From UBA6136 sp044350805 (lineage in GTDB: Bacteria > Pseudomonadota > Gammaproteobacteria > Methylococcales > Methylococcaceae), in assembly GCA_044350805.1 (NCBI GenBank), contig JBILGU010000014.1, forward strand, positions 10,694 through 74,693: 64,000 bases of DNA, read 5' to 3'. Positions within the stretch are counted from its first letter, which is position 1. Every line of letters begins with the position of its first letter. The notes under the pieces are model-generated. The model was not told the origin of the DNA. It saw only the letters and a list, made by a program, of their open reading frames with translations, and did no database searches. Below are positions 33,204-42,134 of this stretch, piece by piece. The translations under genes were made by a program, and so were the position numbers.

Positions 33204-34994
33204 ATGGCCAAAGCTCTGGGTATTACCGATGTCGTGTTGAGGGATGCGCACCAATCGCTCCTGGCCACCCGACTGAGGCTCGACGATATGCTGCCGATCT
33301 GCGGCAAGCTCGATAAAGTGGGATTTTGGTCGCTGGAGTGTTGGGGCGGCGCCACTTTTGACGCCTGTATTCGTTACCTTGGGGAAGATCCCTGGGAGCG
33401 CCTGAGAGCCCTTAAGAAGGCTCTGCCTAAGACGCCGCTCCAGATGCTGCTCAGAGGTCAGAACCTTTTGGGTTACCGCCACTATGCCGATGATGTGGTG
33501 GAGAAGTTCGTTGAGCGCTGCGCGGTCAATGGCGTTGATGTCTTCCGCATCTTTGATGCAATGAATGACCCTCGGAATTTCGAAAAGGCCGTCCGCGCCA
33601 CGGTGGCCTGCGGCAAGCATGCGCAGGGCACGATTTCCTATACCGTGAGTCCGGTGCACACGATCGACATGTGGGTTGATCTGGCCAAGCGGCTTGAGGA
33701 CATGGGCTCGCATTCGATTGCCATCAAGGACATGGCCGGATTGCTCAAGCCCTATGACGCCTTCGAGCTGGTCACGCGGCTGAAAAAGGCGGTGAAGGTT
33801 CCGATCCACATGCAGTGCCATGCCACGACAGGGCTGAGCACCTCCACCATCATCAAGGCGGCTGAAGCGGGGATCGACAACGTCGATACGGCCATTTCCT
33901 CGATGAGCATGACCTATGGGCACAGTGCCACGGAAGCGGTCGTTGCAGCCCTTCAAGGACAGCCTCGGGACACCGGGCTGGACATCGAGCTCCTGGAGGA
34001 GATTGCCGCTTACTTCCGTGAGGTCCGCAAGAAGTACGCCAAGTTTGAAGGCACCTTGCGGGGTGTGGACAGTCGCATCCTGGTGGCGCAGGTCCCCGGA
34101 GGCATGCTGACCAACATGGAGAGCCAGCTCAAGGAACAGGGTGCACTCGATCAGTTTGATGCGGTCCTCAGCGAAATTCCGAAAGTCCGAAAGGATCTGG
34201 GCTATCTCCCCTTGGTGACCCCGACTTCACAGATCGTCGGAAGCCAGGCCGTGATCAATGTTCTGATGGGAGAGCGCTACAAGTCGATTACCAAGGAAAC
34301 CCAGGGGGTTCTGCGCGGCGAGTACGGCGCAACCCCGGCACCGGTCAATCAACGACTTCAGAAGAAGGTTCTCGGCAAAGATCAGCCGATTACCTGTCGC
34401 CCGGCAGACCTTCTTGAGCCTGAACTTGAAAAGCTGACGGCTGAGCTGAAGGCGCTGGTCAAAAAACAAGGGATCTCACTGGCCAAGGATGAGATCGATG
34501 ACGTCTTGACCTATGCCCTCTTCCCTCAGATCGGGTTTAAGTTCCTTGAAAACCGGGGCAATGCCGCGGCGTTCGAGCCCGTTCCCACGCTCGAGGAGTC
34601 CGCACCGGCCAAGCCCCAGGTCCAGGATGCCGCTGAATACGATGTGACGGTCAATGGTCGCAATTTCAGGGTCGAAACGCCCAGCGCCGGTGTGCTGACG
34701 GTGAACGGTCGCAACTACAAGGTGGATGTGGCGGCAGCAGGTCAGCAGCCGGTCGTTCAGGGAGCCACGGCGAAGGGCGAGGGCGAGGTGGTCAAGGCCC
34801 CGATGGCCGGGCACATTCTCCGGATCAACGTGGCCCCCGGGCAGCATGTCGAGCCCAACACCGTGGTGATCGTGATGGAGGCGATGAAAATGGAAACCGA
34901 GATCCGGACCCGGACCGGGGGGATTGTGGCAACCCTGGCTGTGAAGGTTGGCGAGACCGTCGCTTCGCAGGATGATCTCCTGACGCTCGAATAG
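33204..34994 (+). CDS. oadA: Oxaloacetate decarboxylase alpha subunit (biotin enzyme)
   Basis: A 596-residue carboxyltransferase, matching OadA length. The N-terminal catalytic domain has DVVLRDAHQSLLATR and IKDMAGLLKPYDA. The middle domain is PYC/OADA-like. After a Pro/Ala linker the C-terminal biotinyl domain carries VIVMEAMKMETEI with the biotin Lys. The ATG at 33204 is preferred to the frame start at 33075, which overlaps oadG. It moves CO2 from oxaloacetate to biotin, giving pyruvate. Confidence 0.96.
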   Translation: MAKALGITDVVLRDAHQSLLATRLRLDDMLPICGKLDKVGFWSLECWGGATFDACIRYLGEDPWERLRALKKALPKTPLQMLLRGQNLLGYRHYADDVVEKFVERCAVNGVDVFRIFDAMNDPRNFEKAVRATVACGKHAQGTISYTVSPVHTIDMWVDLAKRLEDMGSHSIAIKDMAGLLKPYDAFELVTRLKKAVKVPIHMQCHATTGLSTSTIIKAAEAGIDNVDTAISSMSMTYGHSATEAVVAALQGQPRDTGLDIELLEEIAAYFREVRKKYAKFEGTLRGVDSRILVAQVPGGMLTNMESQLKEQGALDQFDAVLSEIPKVRKDLGYLPLVTPTSQIVGSQAVINVLMGERYKSITKETQGVLRGEYGATPAPVNQRLQKKVLGKDQPITCRPADLLEPELEKLTAELKALVKKQGISLAKDEIDDVLTYALFPQIGFKFLENRGNAAAFEPVPTLEESAPAKPQVQDAAEYDVTVNGRNFRVETPSAGVLTVNGRNYKVDVAAAGQQPVVQGATAKGEGEVVKAPMAGHILRINVAPGQHVEPNTVVIVMEAMKMETEIRTRTGGIVATLAVKVGETVASQDDLLTLE

Positions 34995-35003
34995 GAGAAT
35001 TGC

Positions 35004-36134
35004 ATGGAAGCCTTGCTGCAACTTTGGGCCAGTACCGGAATTTCGAACTTCCAGGCTGATCAGGTCGTGATGATGTCCGTCGGCTTTGGCCTTCTGTACC
35101 TTGCCATCAAGAAAGAATTCGAGCCGTTGCTGCTCTTGCCCATCGGGTTTGGCGCCGTCTTGAGCAACATCCCGGTGGCGGGCATCGCCGAGGAGGGCGG
35201 GCTTCTCTCGTATCTTTATTTCGGGATCAAAAGCGGTCTTTTCCCTCTTCTCATCTTTATGGGGGTGGGTGCCATGACGGACTTTGGTCCGATGCTTGCC
35301 AATCCCAAGACGCTGCTTCTCGGAGCTGCGGCGCAATTCGGCATTTTTGGAACCCTGTTTGGCGCCTTGGCGCTGAATCTTCTGCCGGGTATTAACTTTA
35401 CCTTCAAGGATGCGGCCGCCATCGCCATTATCGGGGGGGCCGATGGCCCGACCTCGATCTATGTGGCTTCAAAGCTGGCACCGGAACTGCTCGGTGCCAT
35501 TGCGGTGGCTGCCTACTCCTACATGGCACTGGTCCCCCTGATTCAGCCGCCCATCATGCGTCTTTTGACCACGGAAGATGAGCGTCTGATTGAAATGGCC
35601 CAGCTTCGTCATGTCACGCGCCTTGAAAAAATCATTTTCCCGAGCATTCTTCTGATCCTGACAGCCATGCTGCTGCCTTCCGCAGCCCCTTTGATTGGCA
35701 TGTTCTGCCTGGGCAACCTGATCCGGGAATGTGGGGTGGTGGACCGATTGAGCAAGACAGCTCAAAACGAACTGATCAACATTGTCACCATCTTCCTGGG
35801 CCTGTCCGTCGGATCCAAACTCAGTGCGGATCAGTTTCTTCGAGCCGAGACCCTCGGCATTTTGGGCTTGGGCGCTCTGGCCTTCAGTTTTGGGACGGCA
35901 TCCGGCGTCATGATGGCCAAGCTCATGAACGTGATCTCTCCTGAAAACAAGGTCAACCCCTTGATTGGTGCGGCGGGGGTCTCTGCAGTCCCCATGTCGG
36001 CACGCGTGGCCAATAAGGTGGGGCAGGAGTCCAATCCGCACAATTTCCTGCTGATGCATGCCATGGGCCCGAATGTGGCCGGGGTCATTGGTTCAGCGGT
36101 TGCAGCCGGCGTGCTTCTGGCTCTGGTCCAGTAG
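35004..36134 (+). CDS. oadB: Oxaloacetate decarboxylase beta subunit (Na+ pump)
   Basis: A 376-residue polytopic membrane protein that decarboxylates carboxybiotin and pumps Na+ out of the cell. Conserved stretches are LLLPIGFGAVLSNIP, LIFMGVGAMTDFGP, AIIGGADGPTSIYVASKLAP and GNLIRECGVVDRLSKTAQNE, with GVSAVPMSARVANKVGQE near the C-terminus. It follows oadA after nine bases. The complete gamma-alpha-beta set suggests a sodium-based energy step. Confidence 0.96.
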   Translation: MEALLQLWASTGISNFQADQVVMMSVGFGLLYLAIKKEFEPLLLLPIGFGAVLSNIPVAGIAEEGGLLSYLYFGIKSGLFPLLIFMGVGAMTDFGPMLANPKTLLLGAAAQFGIFGTLFGALALNLLPGINFTFKDAAAIAIIGGADGPTSIYVASKLAPELLGAIAVAAYSYMALVPLIQPPIMRLLTTEDERLIEMAQLRHVTRLEKIIFPSILLILTAMLLPSAAPLIGMFCLGNLIRECGVVDRLSKTAQNELINIVTIFLGLSVGSKLSADQFLRAETLGILGLGALAFSFGTASGVMMAKLMNVISPENKVNPLIGAAGVSAVPMSARVANKVGQESNPHNFLLMHAMGPNVAGVIGSAVAAGVLLALVQ

Positions 36135-36162
36135 CCCTTAAAGTCTCTCAAGCGCAGTTGCC

Positions 36163-37248
36163 GTGAAGATCCTCCACGTTGAGGGCGGTCGTAATTTTTA
36201 CGGCGGCGCGCATCAAATCCTTCTCCTCATGGAAGGCCTCAAGGCTCGGGGAATCGAAAATGTCCTCGCGTGCCGGGTGGGGAGCGATCTTGCCAAGGTG
36301 GCCGCGCCTCTGGCCGAAGTCCATGCCATTCGCATGGAGGGTGATCTCGACGTTGGATTGATCCAAAGGCTTCATCGGGTCATCCGTCTGACTCATCCTG
36401 ATGTCGTCCATCTCCACAGCCGGATTGGTGCCGATGTCATGGGGGGGATCGCAGCCCGACTGGCCGGTGTCCCGGTCATTCACTCCCGGCGTCAGGACAA
36501 TCCGGAGTCCCGACTGGCGGTCGCTCTGAAATATCGGCTGCATGATCGGGTCATTGCCATTTCAGAAGCGATCGGAAAGATCCTTCTGAGCGAAGGGCTC
36601 CCGGCCGGCAAGCTTCGGTGCGTTCAAGACGCCGTAGAAATTACCCCCCGAGTGGAGCATCCGGACAAGGCATGGTTCCATCAAACCTTTGAGATTCCTG
36701 ATGAAGCCCTGACCCTGGGTGTGGTCGCTCAGCTGATTACGCGCAAAGGCCACTCAGTGCTCCTTGAGGCCCTGCCGAAAATTCTTGCCCAGTTCCCCGA
36801 GACCCGGGTGTTTTTTTTTGGCAAGGGCCCTCTGGATGAGGCATTGAAAGCGGCCGTTCGCCAACAGGGACTGGAACATCGCGTGATTCTCGCCGGGTTT
36901 CGAGAGGATCTTGATCGGATTTTGCCTTGCCTCGATCTGGTTGTGCATCCGGCCTATCGCGAGGGCATGGGTGTTTCTCTCCTGCAAGCTTCCTTGGCCG
37001 AGGTCCCGATTGTGGCCACCCTGGTCGGAGGCATCCCGGAGGCCGTCAAGGACGGCCTGACGGGTCTGCTGGTTCCGCCCAAGGACCCTGAGCGTCTAGC
37101 CGAGGCCATTATCGAACTGCTCAAAGACCCAGAGCGCCGTCGCCAATTCGGTCAATCAGGCCGTCAATGGGTCGAAGAGGGATTTTCTGCAGAGCGAATG
37201 GTCGAAGGCAATCTCGCCGTCTACGAAGAGCTCACTCAAGAGGCTTAG
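36163..37248 (+). CDS. Glycosyltransferase family 4 protein
   Basis: A 361-residue GT-B glycosyltransferase. The N-terminal nucleotide-sugar-independent domain starts ILHVEGGRNFYGGAHQILLL; the C-terminal Rossmann domain has LGVVAQLITRKGHSVLLEA, the GPLDEALK segment and the EGMGVSLLQASLAEVPIVAT motif (the EX7E region typical of GT4). It has a GTG start 29 bases after oadB. The sugar and acceptor are not known; an LPS or exopolysaccharide role is inferred from the family and the LPS genes nearby. Confidence 0.87.
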   Translation: MKILHVEGGRNFYGGAHQILLLMEGLKARGIENVLACRVGSDLAKVAAPLAEVHAIRMEGDLDVGLIQRLHRVIRLTHPDVVHLHSRIGADVMGGIAARLAGVPVIHSRRQDNPESRLAVALKYRLHDRVIAISEAIGKILLSEGLPAGKLRCVQDAVEITPRVEHPDKAWFHQTFEIPDEALTLGVVAQLITRKGHSVLLEALPKILAQFPETRVFFFGKGPLDEALKAAVRQQGLEHRVILAGFREDLDRILPCLDLVVHPAYREGMGVSLLQASLAEVPIVATLVGGIPEAVKDGLTGLLVPPKDPERLAEAIIELLKDPERRRQFGQSGRQWVEEGFSAERMVEGNLAVYEELTQEA

Positions 37249-37958
37249 ATCAGTGTGGCAAGATCCGGGTCACCGGACTTGAGCTCGCTGACGAGCGATT
37301 CAATCGACGCGGGGGTTCGCTCCTCTCTGGCTAGAGGGATCTTGAGATCCGTTACCACTTGCATCGGCGATGCTGCGACAAAGACCAGCCGGTCGGCCAG
37401 TTCAATGGCTTCGCGAAGGTCATGCGTCACATAGACGACGGTATGGGGGCGAGAGGCCCAGAGGGAGAGCAAGAGGGCGCGCATCTTTCTGGCCGTGGGC
37501 GCATCCAGCGATACGAGGGGTTCGTCCATCAGAAGGATGTCAGGATCGACGGCAAAGGCCCGGACCAGAGCAACCCGCCGCATCATGCCGACCGACAGAC
37601 GTTCGGGGTATTGTTCCATGATATCGGGAAGACCGACACGCGCCATCCAGTCCTCGATGGATCGGGGAGCTATCGCCCGATCGAGCACCAGTTCAAGGTT
37701 TTGCCGCACGGTTCGCCAGGGTAAAAGCCGCGGGTTTTGAAAGACCATGCCCATTCGAGGATCCGCCTTCCCGAAGCAGAAACTCCCTTCAGAGGGCTGA
37801 TCAAGCCCTGATAAAAGCTGAAGGAGTGTACTTTTTCCGCATCCCGAGGGTCCCACGATGGCGACGAATTCTCCGGCTTGAATTTCAAGGTTTAGGTCAC
37901 GAATGACGGCCTTGGCGCCGAACGCTTTCCCGAGGGCCTGAATGCGGACGCCAGTCAT
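37245..37958 (-). CDS. ABC transporter ATP-binding protein (nitrate/sulfonate/taurine type)
   Basis: A 237-residue ATPase. Walker A is GPSGCGKSTLLQLLSG. The Q-loop region is GMVFQNPRLLPWRTVRQN. The signature is LSVGMMRRVALVRAF, an unusual form of LSGGQ also seen in relatives of SsuB/TauB. Walker B is ILLMDEPLVSLD and the H-loop is YVTHDLREAIELAD. It overlaps the permease gene upstream by four bases and ends inside the last four bases of the convergent glycosyltransferase. The substrate is unknown. Confidence 0.9.
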   Translation of the reverse strand: MTGVRIQALGKAFGAKAVIRDLNLEIQAGEFVAIVGPSGCGKSTLLQLLSGLDQPSEGSFCFGKADPRMGMVFQNPRLLPWRTVRQNLELVLDRAIAPRSIEDWMARVGLPDIMEQYPERLSVGMMRRVALVRAFAVDPDILLMDEPLVSLDAPTARKMRALLLSLWASRPHTVVYVTHDLREAIELADRLVFVAASPMQVVTDLKIPLAREERTPASIESLVSELKSGDPDLATLI

Positions 37959-38695
37959 CTTTTCCACCGCAGGGCCGCCCGATCCAGGGGAGCCAGGCAC
38001 AACCACTCAATGCATTGCACCACGGCAATAAAGGCCATCGAATAGGCCAGAATTCCCGCGACATCGAACATCTGAAAATAAAGATGGAGCTGATAACCCA
38101 TGCCATTGCTCCGGCCCAAAAGCTCCACAACCAGCACAATCTTCCAGATCAGGGCCAATCCCGTTCGAGCGGCGGTCATGACGTAGGGAAAAAGCTGGGG
38201 CCAGATCACATGCCGAATGGTCTTATAGGGCCCTAAGCGGTAAACCTGCGCCATGTCCATCAAATCCCGGTTCAGCTGACGGGTCCCCTCCCGAAGGGTC
38301 ACGATGACGTTGGGCACCTTGTTGATGAATACTGCCAGGATCGCGGCGAACTCATTTAGGCCAAACCAGACGTAACAGAGAATGATGCTGACCAGCGCCG
38401 GAATGTTGAGGGCGATGGTGAGCCAAGTGCTGAAGAAACGATCCAAGGTTCCCTTTCGGCCCAGGAGAATTCCGAGACTGGTCCCAATCAGCATGGAAAG
38501 GGTGAAGCTTGCGGCTAATCGAAGGAGCGTCACGCCAAGGTGAAAGGGCAGCTTTCCATTCTGGATTTCTCGAAGCCCGACCTCAAGAACGCGCTCCGGT
38601 GAGGGGAGCAGGGGGGATTGGGCGATCCCTGCGATGAGTGCCCAAAGAGCCAGCAGAACGACCAACGCCAGAAGATCCATCCGGCCCCTAGCCAT
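37955..38695 (-). CDS. ABC transporter permease (nitrate/sulfonate/taurine type)
   Basis: A 246-residue membrane permease with about six helices. The EAA-like loop (DMAQVYRLGPYKTIRHVIWP) contacts the ATPase. It resembles SsuC/TauC/NrtB. Start codons at 38710, 38695 and 38680 are all in frame; 38695 overlaps the mtaB stop by a few bases. No substrate-binding protein gene is next to the pair, so what it imports, or whether the pair is complete, cannot be told. Confidence 0.87.
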   Translation of the reverse strand: MARGRMDLLALVVLLALWALIAGIAQSPLLPSPERVLEVGLREIQNGKLPFHLGVTLLRLAASFTLSMLIGTSLGILLGRKGTLDRFFSTWLTIALNIPALVSIILCYVWFGLNEFAAILAVFINKVPNVIVTLREGTRQLNRDLMDMAQVYRLGPYKTIRHVIWPQLFPYVMTAARTGLALIWKIVLVVELLGRSNGMGYQLHLYFQMFDVAGILAYSMAFIAVVQCIEWLCLAPLDRAALRWKR

Positions 38696-39992
38696 GCGCT
38701 GTCCCGTCAAGGCGACCGGTCAGGCATTCCTGGGTTGAATCAAAGTCGAGAAGTGTTGTTTCCCGGATGGAATAGGGAAGTGTGGCGGCCACCTTTGGAT
38801 CGACCCAAAGGCCGACGCGATGAAACTCCGGGGTATAGCCGCTGATCCAGACTTTCCCCTCCGATTCCCGATGCCCTTCCCAGAGAACGGGCCGTGTTGA
38901 GCCCATCCACGCCTGCATGGCGCGGTGTTTCTGCGCCCTCGCAATGGCGTGAAGTTCGCGGCTTCGCTCTGACTGAATGTTCCCGGGGATGCGCTCCTTC
39001 ATCTCGGCCGCAGCCGTTCCGGGTCTTGGCGAATAGGAAAAGATATGAAGATCACCAAAGCCCACCTCATGGACCAGGCTGAGGGTTTGATCCCAATCCG
39101 CCGGCGTTTCCCCTGGGAAGCCGACGATGATGTCTGAGGTCAGATTGATACCCGGAATCCCTTTTCGAAGTCGTGCGCAAAGATCGAGAAAGTCGCCCCG
39201 ACGGGTTCGGCGCGCCATGCGCTTCAGTATGGCATCCGAACCTGACTGCAGGGGAAGATGGAGGTGAGGCATCAACCGCTCGTTCTGAAATAGCGCAATA
39301 AATGCATCAGGAAGGTCCCAGGGCTCCAGTGAACCCAGTCGGATTCGGGGGATGTGGGTCTCGGCCAAAACGGTTTCGACCAATTGGGTCAAGTCACATC
39401 CCGTATCGCTCCCGTAGCCCCCAAGGTGAACCCCAGTGAGGACCACTTCGCCAATCCCCTCCGCTTCAAAGCGGTGAATTTCATTGACGATCGCCACAAG
39501 GGATCGGCTGCGTTCTTCCCCTCGGGCGAGGGTCACAATGCAATAGCTGCAACGGTAGCGGCAGCCATCCTGGACCTTGATGAACGCCCGATGGCGCCCC
39601 AGCCGGAACAATGCGGAGCCCTCAGGATCCGTTGAGTGTGCGGGCATGGTCTCCGGCGGCAGTTTCTCTTGGGCCAATGCAACCAGCCGATGCTTCTCCT
39701 GATTGTCGACGACCAGATCCACCCCGAGGGTCGCTGCTTCATCGGGTTCGAGGGTGGCATAACAGCCGCTCAGGATGATTTTGGCCCCCGGATTCTCGCG
39801 ACCGAGCTTGCGGATCAGGCTGCGGGATTTTCGCGTGGCATCCTGAGTGACGGCGCAGCTGTTGAGTACCAAAAGGTCCGCTTCTTCGCTGTCATCGACT
39901 ACACGGTAGCCGGCAACCTGAAATTCTCTGGCCCAGGTCTCAAGCTCGGCTTCATTCAGCCTGCACCCGAGCGTCTTTAGCTGCACGCGCAT
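38688..39992 (-). CDS. mtaB: tRNA (N6-threonylcarbamoyladenosine(37)-C2)-methylthiotransferase MtaB
   Basis: A 434-residue radical-SAM enzyme that turns t6A37 into ms2t6A37 in tRNA. The UPF0004 N-terminal domain begins VQLKTLGCRLNEAELE with cluster Cys, and further Cys are in LNSCAVTQDATRKS and LSGCYATL. The radical-SAM cluster is QDGCRYRCSYCIVTLARG. The TRAM-like C-terminus follows. It lies 12 bases after dapB on the same strand. Confidence 0.93.
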   Translation of the reverse strand: MRVQLKTLGCRLNEAELETWAREFQVAGYRVVDDSEEADLLVLNSCAVTQDATRKSRSLIRKLGRENPGAKIILSGCYATLEPDEAATLGVDLVVDNQEKHRLVALAQEKLPPETMPAHSTDPEGSALFRLGRHRAFIKVQDGCRYRCSYCIVTLARGEERSRSLVAIVNEIHRFEAEGIGEVVLTGVHLGGYGSDTGCDLTQLVETVLAETHIPRIRLGSLEPWDLPDAFIALFQNERLMPHLHLPLQSGSDAILKRMARRTRRGDFLDLCARLRKGIPGINLTSDIIVGFPGETPADWDQTLSLVHEVGFGDLHIFSYSPRPGTAAAEMKERIPGNIQSERSRELHAIARAQKHRAMQAWMGSTRPVLWEGHRESEGKVWISGYTPEFHRVGLWVDPKVAATLPYSIRETTLLDFDSTQECLTGRLDGTAHG

Positions 39993-40004
39993 GATGATGG
40001 GTAA

Positions 40005-40817
40005 TCAGCGGGCGTCCTTGAGGCCCAGGACGTCCTGCATGTCGAATAGGCCTGGCGATTGAGAGGAAAGCCAGTGGGCTGCCCGCATGGCGCCCTTGGC
40101 AAAGGTCATGCGGCTCGAGGCATGGTGGCGGATCTCGACCCGCTCGCCCTCATCGGCAAACATCACCGTATGGTCCCCAACGATGTCCCCGGCCCGGATC
40201 ACGGAGAAACCAATGGTTCCCGGTTGCCGCTCTCCCGTATGTCCTTCGCGCGCCCAGACGGCGCAGTCATCGAGATCGCGTCCCAGGGCTGCGGCGACGA
40301 CTTCGCCCATCCTCAGAGCCGTTCCGGAGGGCGCATCCACCTTGTGACGATGATGTGCCTCGATGATTTCAATATCGGTCTCCTGGCCAATCACCCGGGT
40401 GGCGATCTCGAGGAGCTTCAGTGAGAGATTGACGCCCACACTCATGTTGGGTGCGAGCATGATCGGGATCGTCCGGGCCGCATCGCTGATCAGTCCCTTT
40501 TCGGCCGCTGAAAAGCCCGTTGTACCGATCACCATGCGCTTGCCGTTCTCCACACAGATCTTCAACGCCGCAAGGGAAGGTTCGGGTCGGGTGAAGTCGA
40601 TCAAGACATCAAACTGGTCGACCACCTGATCCAGACGGTCCGTTACGGGGATACCCAAGGCACCCATTCCAGCAAGAAGGCCTGCATCGGTTCCGATGGA
40701 TGAACTTCCGGGGCGCTCAATGGCCGCACCCAGCGTCAGATGCTCGGCCTGTTGGCAGGCGGTGATCAGGGCATGGCCCATCCGGCCATCGGCGCCGAGA
40801 ATCGCAATTCTGGTCAT
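40005..40817 (-). CDS. dapB: 4-hydroxy-tetrahydrodipicolinate reductase
   Basis: DapB reduces 4-hydroxy-tetrahydrodipicolinate with NAD(P)H in lysine/DAP synthesis. The 270-residue protein has the nucleotide loop IAILGADGRMGHALITA, TRPEPSLAALK, and the catalytic HHRHKVDAPSGTALRMGE. It is downstream of dnaJ, a frequent gammaproteobacterial order, but a strong terminator lies between them. Confidence 0.96.
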   Translation of the reverse strand: MTRIAILGADGRMGHALITACQQAEHLTLGAAIERPGSSSIGTDAGLLAGMGALGIPVTDRLDQVVDQFDVLIDFTRPEPSLAALKICVENGKRMVIGTTGFSAAEKGLISDAARTIPIMLAPNMSVGVNLSLKLLEIATRVIGQETDIEIIEAHHRHKVDAPSGTALRMGEVVAAALGRDLDDCAVWAREGHTGERQPGTIGFSVIRAGDIVGDHTVMFADEGERVEIRHHASSRMTFAKGAMRAAHWLSSQSPGLFDMQDVLGLKDAR

Positions 40818-40837
40818 GTGTATTTCCGTCAGGGACT

Positions 40838-40864
40838 AAAAAAGTGGGCGCACCCGGCGCCCAC
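40838..40864 (-). terminator. Intrinsic terminator after dnaJ
   Basis: On the minus strand the stem gtgggcgc/gcgcccac with a five-base loop is followed by TTTTTT. It would end the heat-shock transcript before dapB, so dapB needs read-through or its own promoter. Confidence 0.85.
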
Positions 40865-40891
40865 GATGGAAAGTTTTACAGCGGGCTTTCA

Positions 40892-42031
40892 TTAAAGCCC
40901 GATTTTATCGAAAAACTGCTTCACCCCATCAAGCCAGCCATGGGCCTGAGGGCTGTGTTTGCTTCCACCCCCGGTCAAGGATTGATCCAGCTGTTGAATC
41001 AGGTCGATTTGCTCCTTGCTGAGGTGCACCGGGGTCTCCAGCCGAACGCGGCACATCAGGTCGCCCGTGGGGCCGCCTCGCACCGGCTTGACCCCTTTCC
41101 CACTCAGTCGGAACATGCGCCCCGTTTGGGTTTCTTGAGGAATCTTCAGCGTCACTTTGCCAGACAGGGTTGGCACTTCAACCTCACCCCCGATGCAAGC
41201 GGTCGGAAAGCTGATCGGGACTTCGCAATAGAGGTTGGCGCCATCACGGGTAAATATCGCGTGTTCCTTGACCGCGATCTGGACATAAAGATCTCCGGGG
41301 GGGGCGCCGGCTTCCCCGGCTTCGCCTTCCCCTGAAAGCCGAATCCGGTCGCCATTGTCGACCCCGGGCGGAATCTTGACCGACAGCGTCTTGGTTTCCT
41401 GAATGCGGCCCTGACCATGGCAGCTTTTGCAGGGATCCTTGATCTGCTTTCCCGAACCTCGGCAGGTGGGGCAGGTTTGCTGGACACTGAAAAAGCCCTG
41501 CTGCATCCGAACGGCACCATGCCCATGACAGGTGGTACACGTCAGAACCTTTGAGCCCTTGGCTGCCCCGCTGCCGTCACAACTGGAACAACCGACCAGG
41601 GTAGGAATCGGAATCTTGACTTCGGTTCCGCCGACCGCCTCTTCGAGCGTGACCTCGAGGTTATAGCGAAGGTCAGAGCCTCGCTGCGCGCCGCCACGGC
41701 CGCCGCGGGCACCGCCGCCTCCAAAGATGTCACCAAAGACATCGCCGAAGATATCGCTGAAGTTGGCTCCGGCACCACCAAATCCGGCACCGCCGCCCAT
41801 CGAGGGGTCAACGCCGGCATGGCCGAACTGATCGTATGCGGCGCGTTTTTTGGGATCCGAGAGGACATCATTGGCCTCCTTGATCTTTTTGAACTGCTCC
41901 TCGGCCTCCGGATTATCGCTGTTCCGATCCGGGTGGTATTTCATCGCAAGGCGACGAAAGCTTTTCTTGATCTCTGCATCGGTTGCGTTTCGGGCAACGC
42001 CGAGCAGTTGGTAATAGTCTTCTTTGGCCAT
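40892..42031 (-). CDS. dnaJ: Chaperone protein DnaJ
   Basis: A 379-residue type I J-protein that stimulates DnaK ATPase activity. The J domain has the YHPDRN motif (about residue 32). A Gly-rich region (GFGGAGANF ... GGGGARGGRGG) follows. The zinc domain has all four repeats: CSSCDGSG, CTTCHGHG, CPTCRGSG and CKSCHGQG. The order grpE-dnaK-dnaJ on the same strand is complete. Confidence 0.98.
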   Translation of the reverse strand: MAKEDYYQLLGVARNATDAEIKKSFRRLAMKYHPDRNSDNPEAEEQFKKIKEANDVLSDPKKRAAYDQFGHAGVDPSMGGGAGFGGAGANFSDIFGDVFGDIFGGGGARGGRGGAQRGSDLRYNLEVTLEEAVGGTEVKIPIPTLVGCSSCDGSGAAKGSKVLTCTTCHGHGAVRMQQGFFSVQQTCPTCRGSGKQIKDPCKSCHGQGRIQETKTLSVKIPPGVDNGDRIRLSGEGEAGEAGAPPGDLYVQIAVKEHAIFTRDGANLYCEVPISFPTACIGGEVEVPTLSGKVTLKIPQETQTGRMFRLSGKGVKPVRGGPTGDLMCRVRLETPVHLSKEQIDLIQQLDQSLTGGGSKHSPQAHGWLDGVKQFFDKIGL

Positions 42032-42084
42032 GACGCAAAATGCCGCGGCATTGACCGCGGCTCCTTAGTGATGAGGTTCAGTGG

Positions 42085-42113
42085 CCTGGGATGACCTTTG
42101 GGATCACCCCAGG
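42085..42113 (-). other. Hairpin in the dnaK-dnaJ intergenic region
   Basis: In the 103 bases between dnaK and dnaJ the arms cctggg and cccagg, extended by tga/tca, form a stable imperfect hairpin. It has no T-run and is probably a processing or attenuation element that lowers dnaJ relative to dnaK. Confidence 0.4.
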
Positions 42114-42134
42114 GAGAAAGATGCCTTCGGCCTC

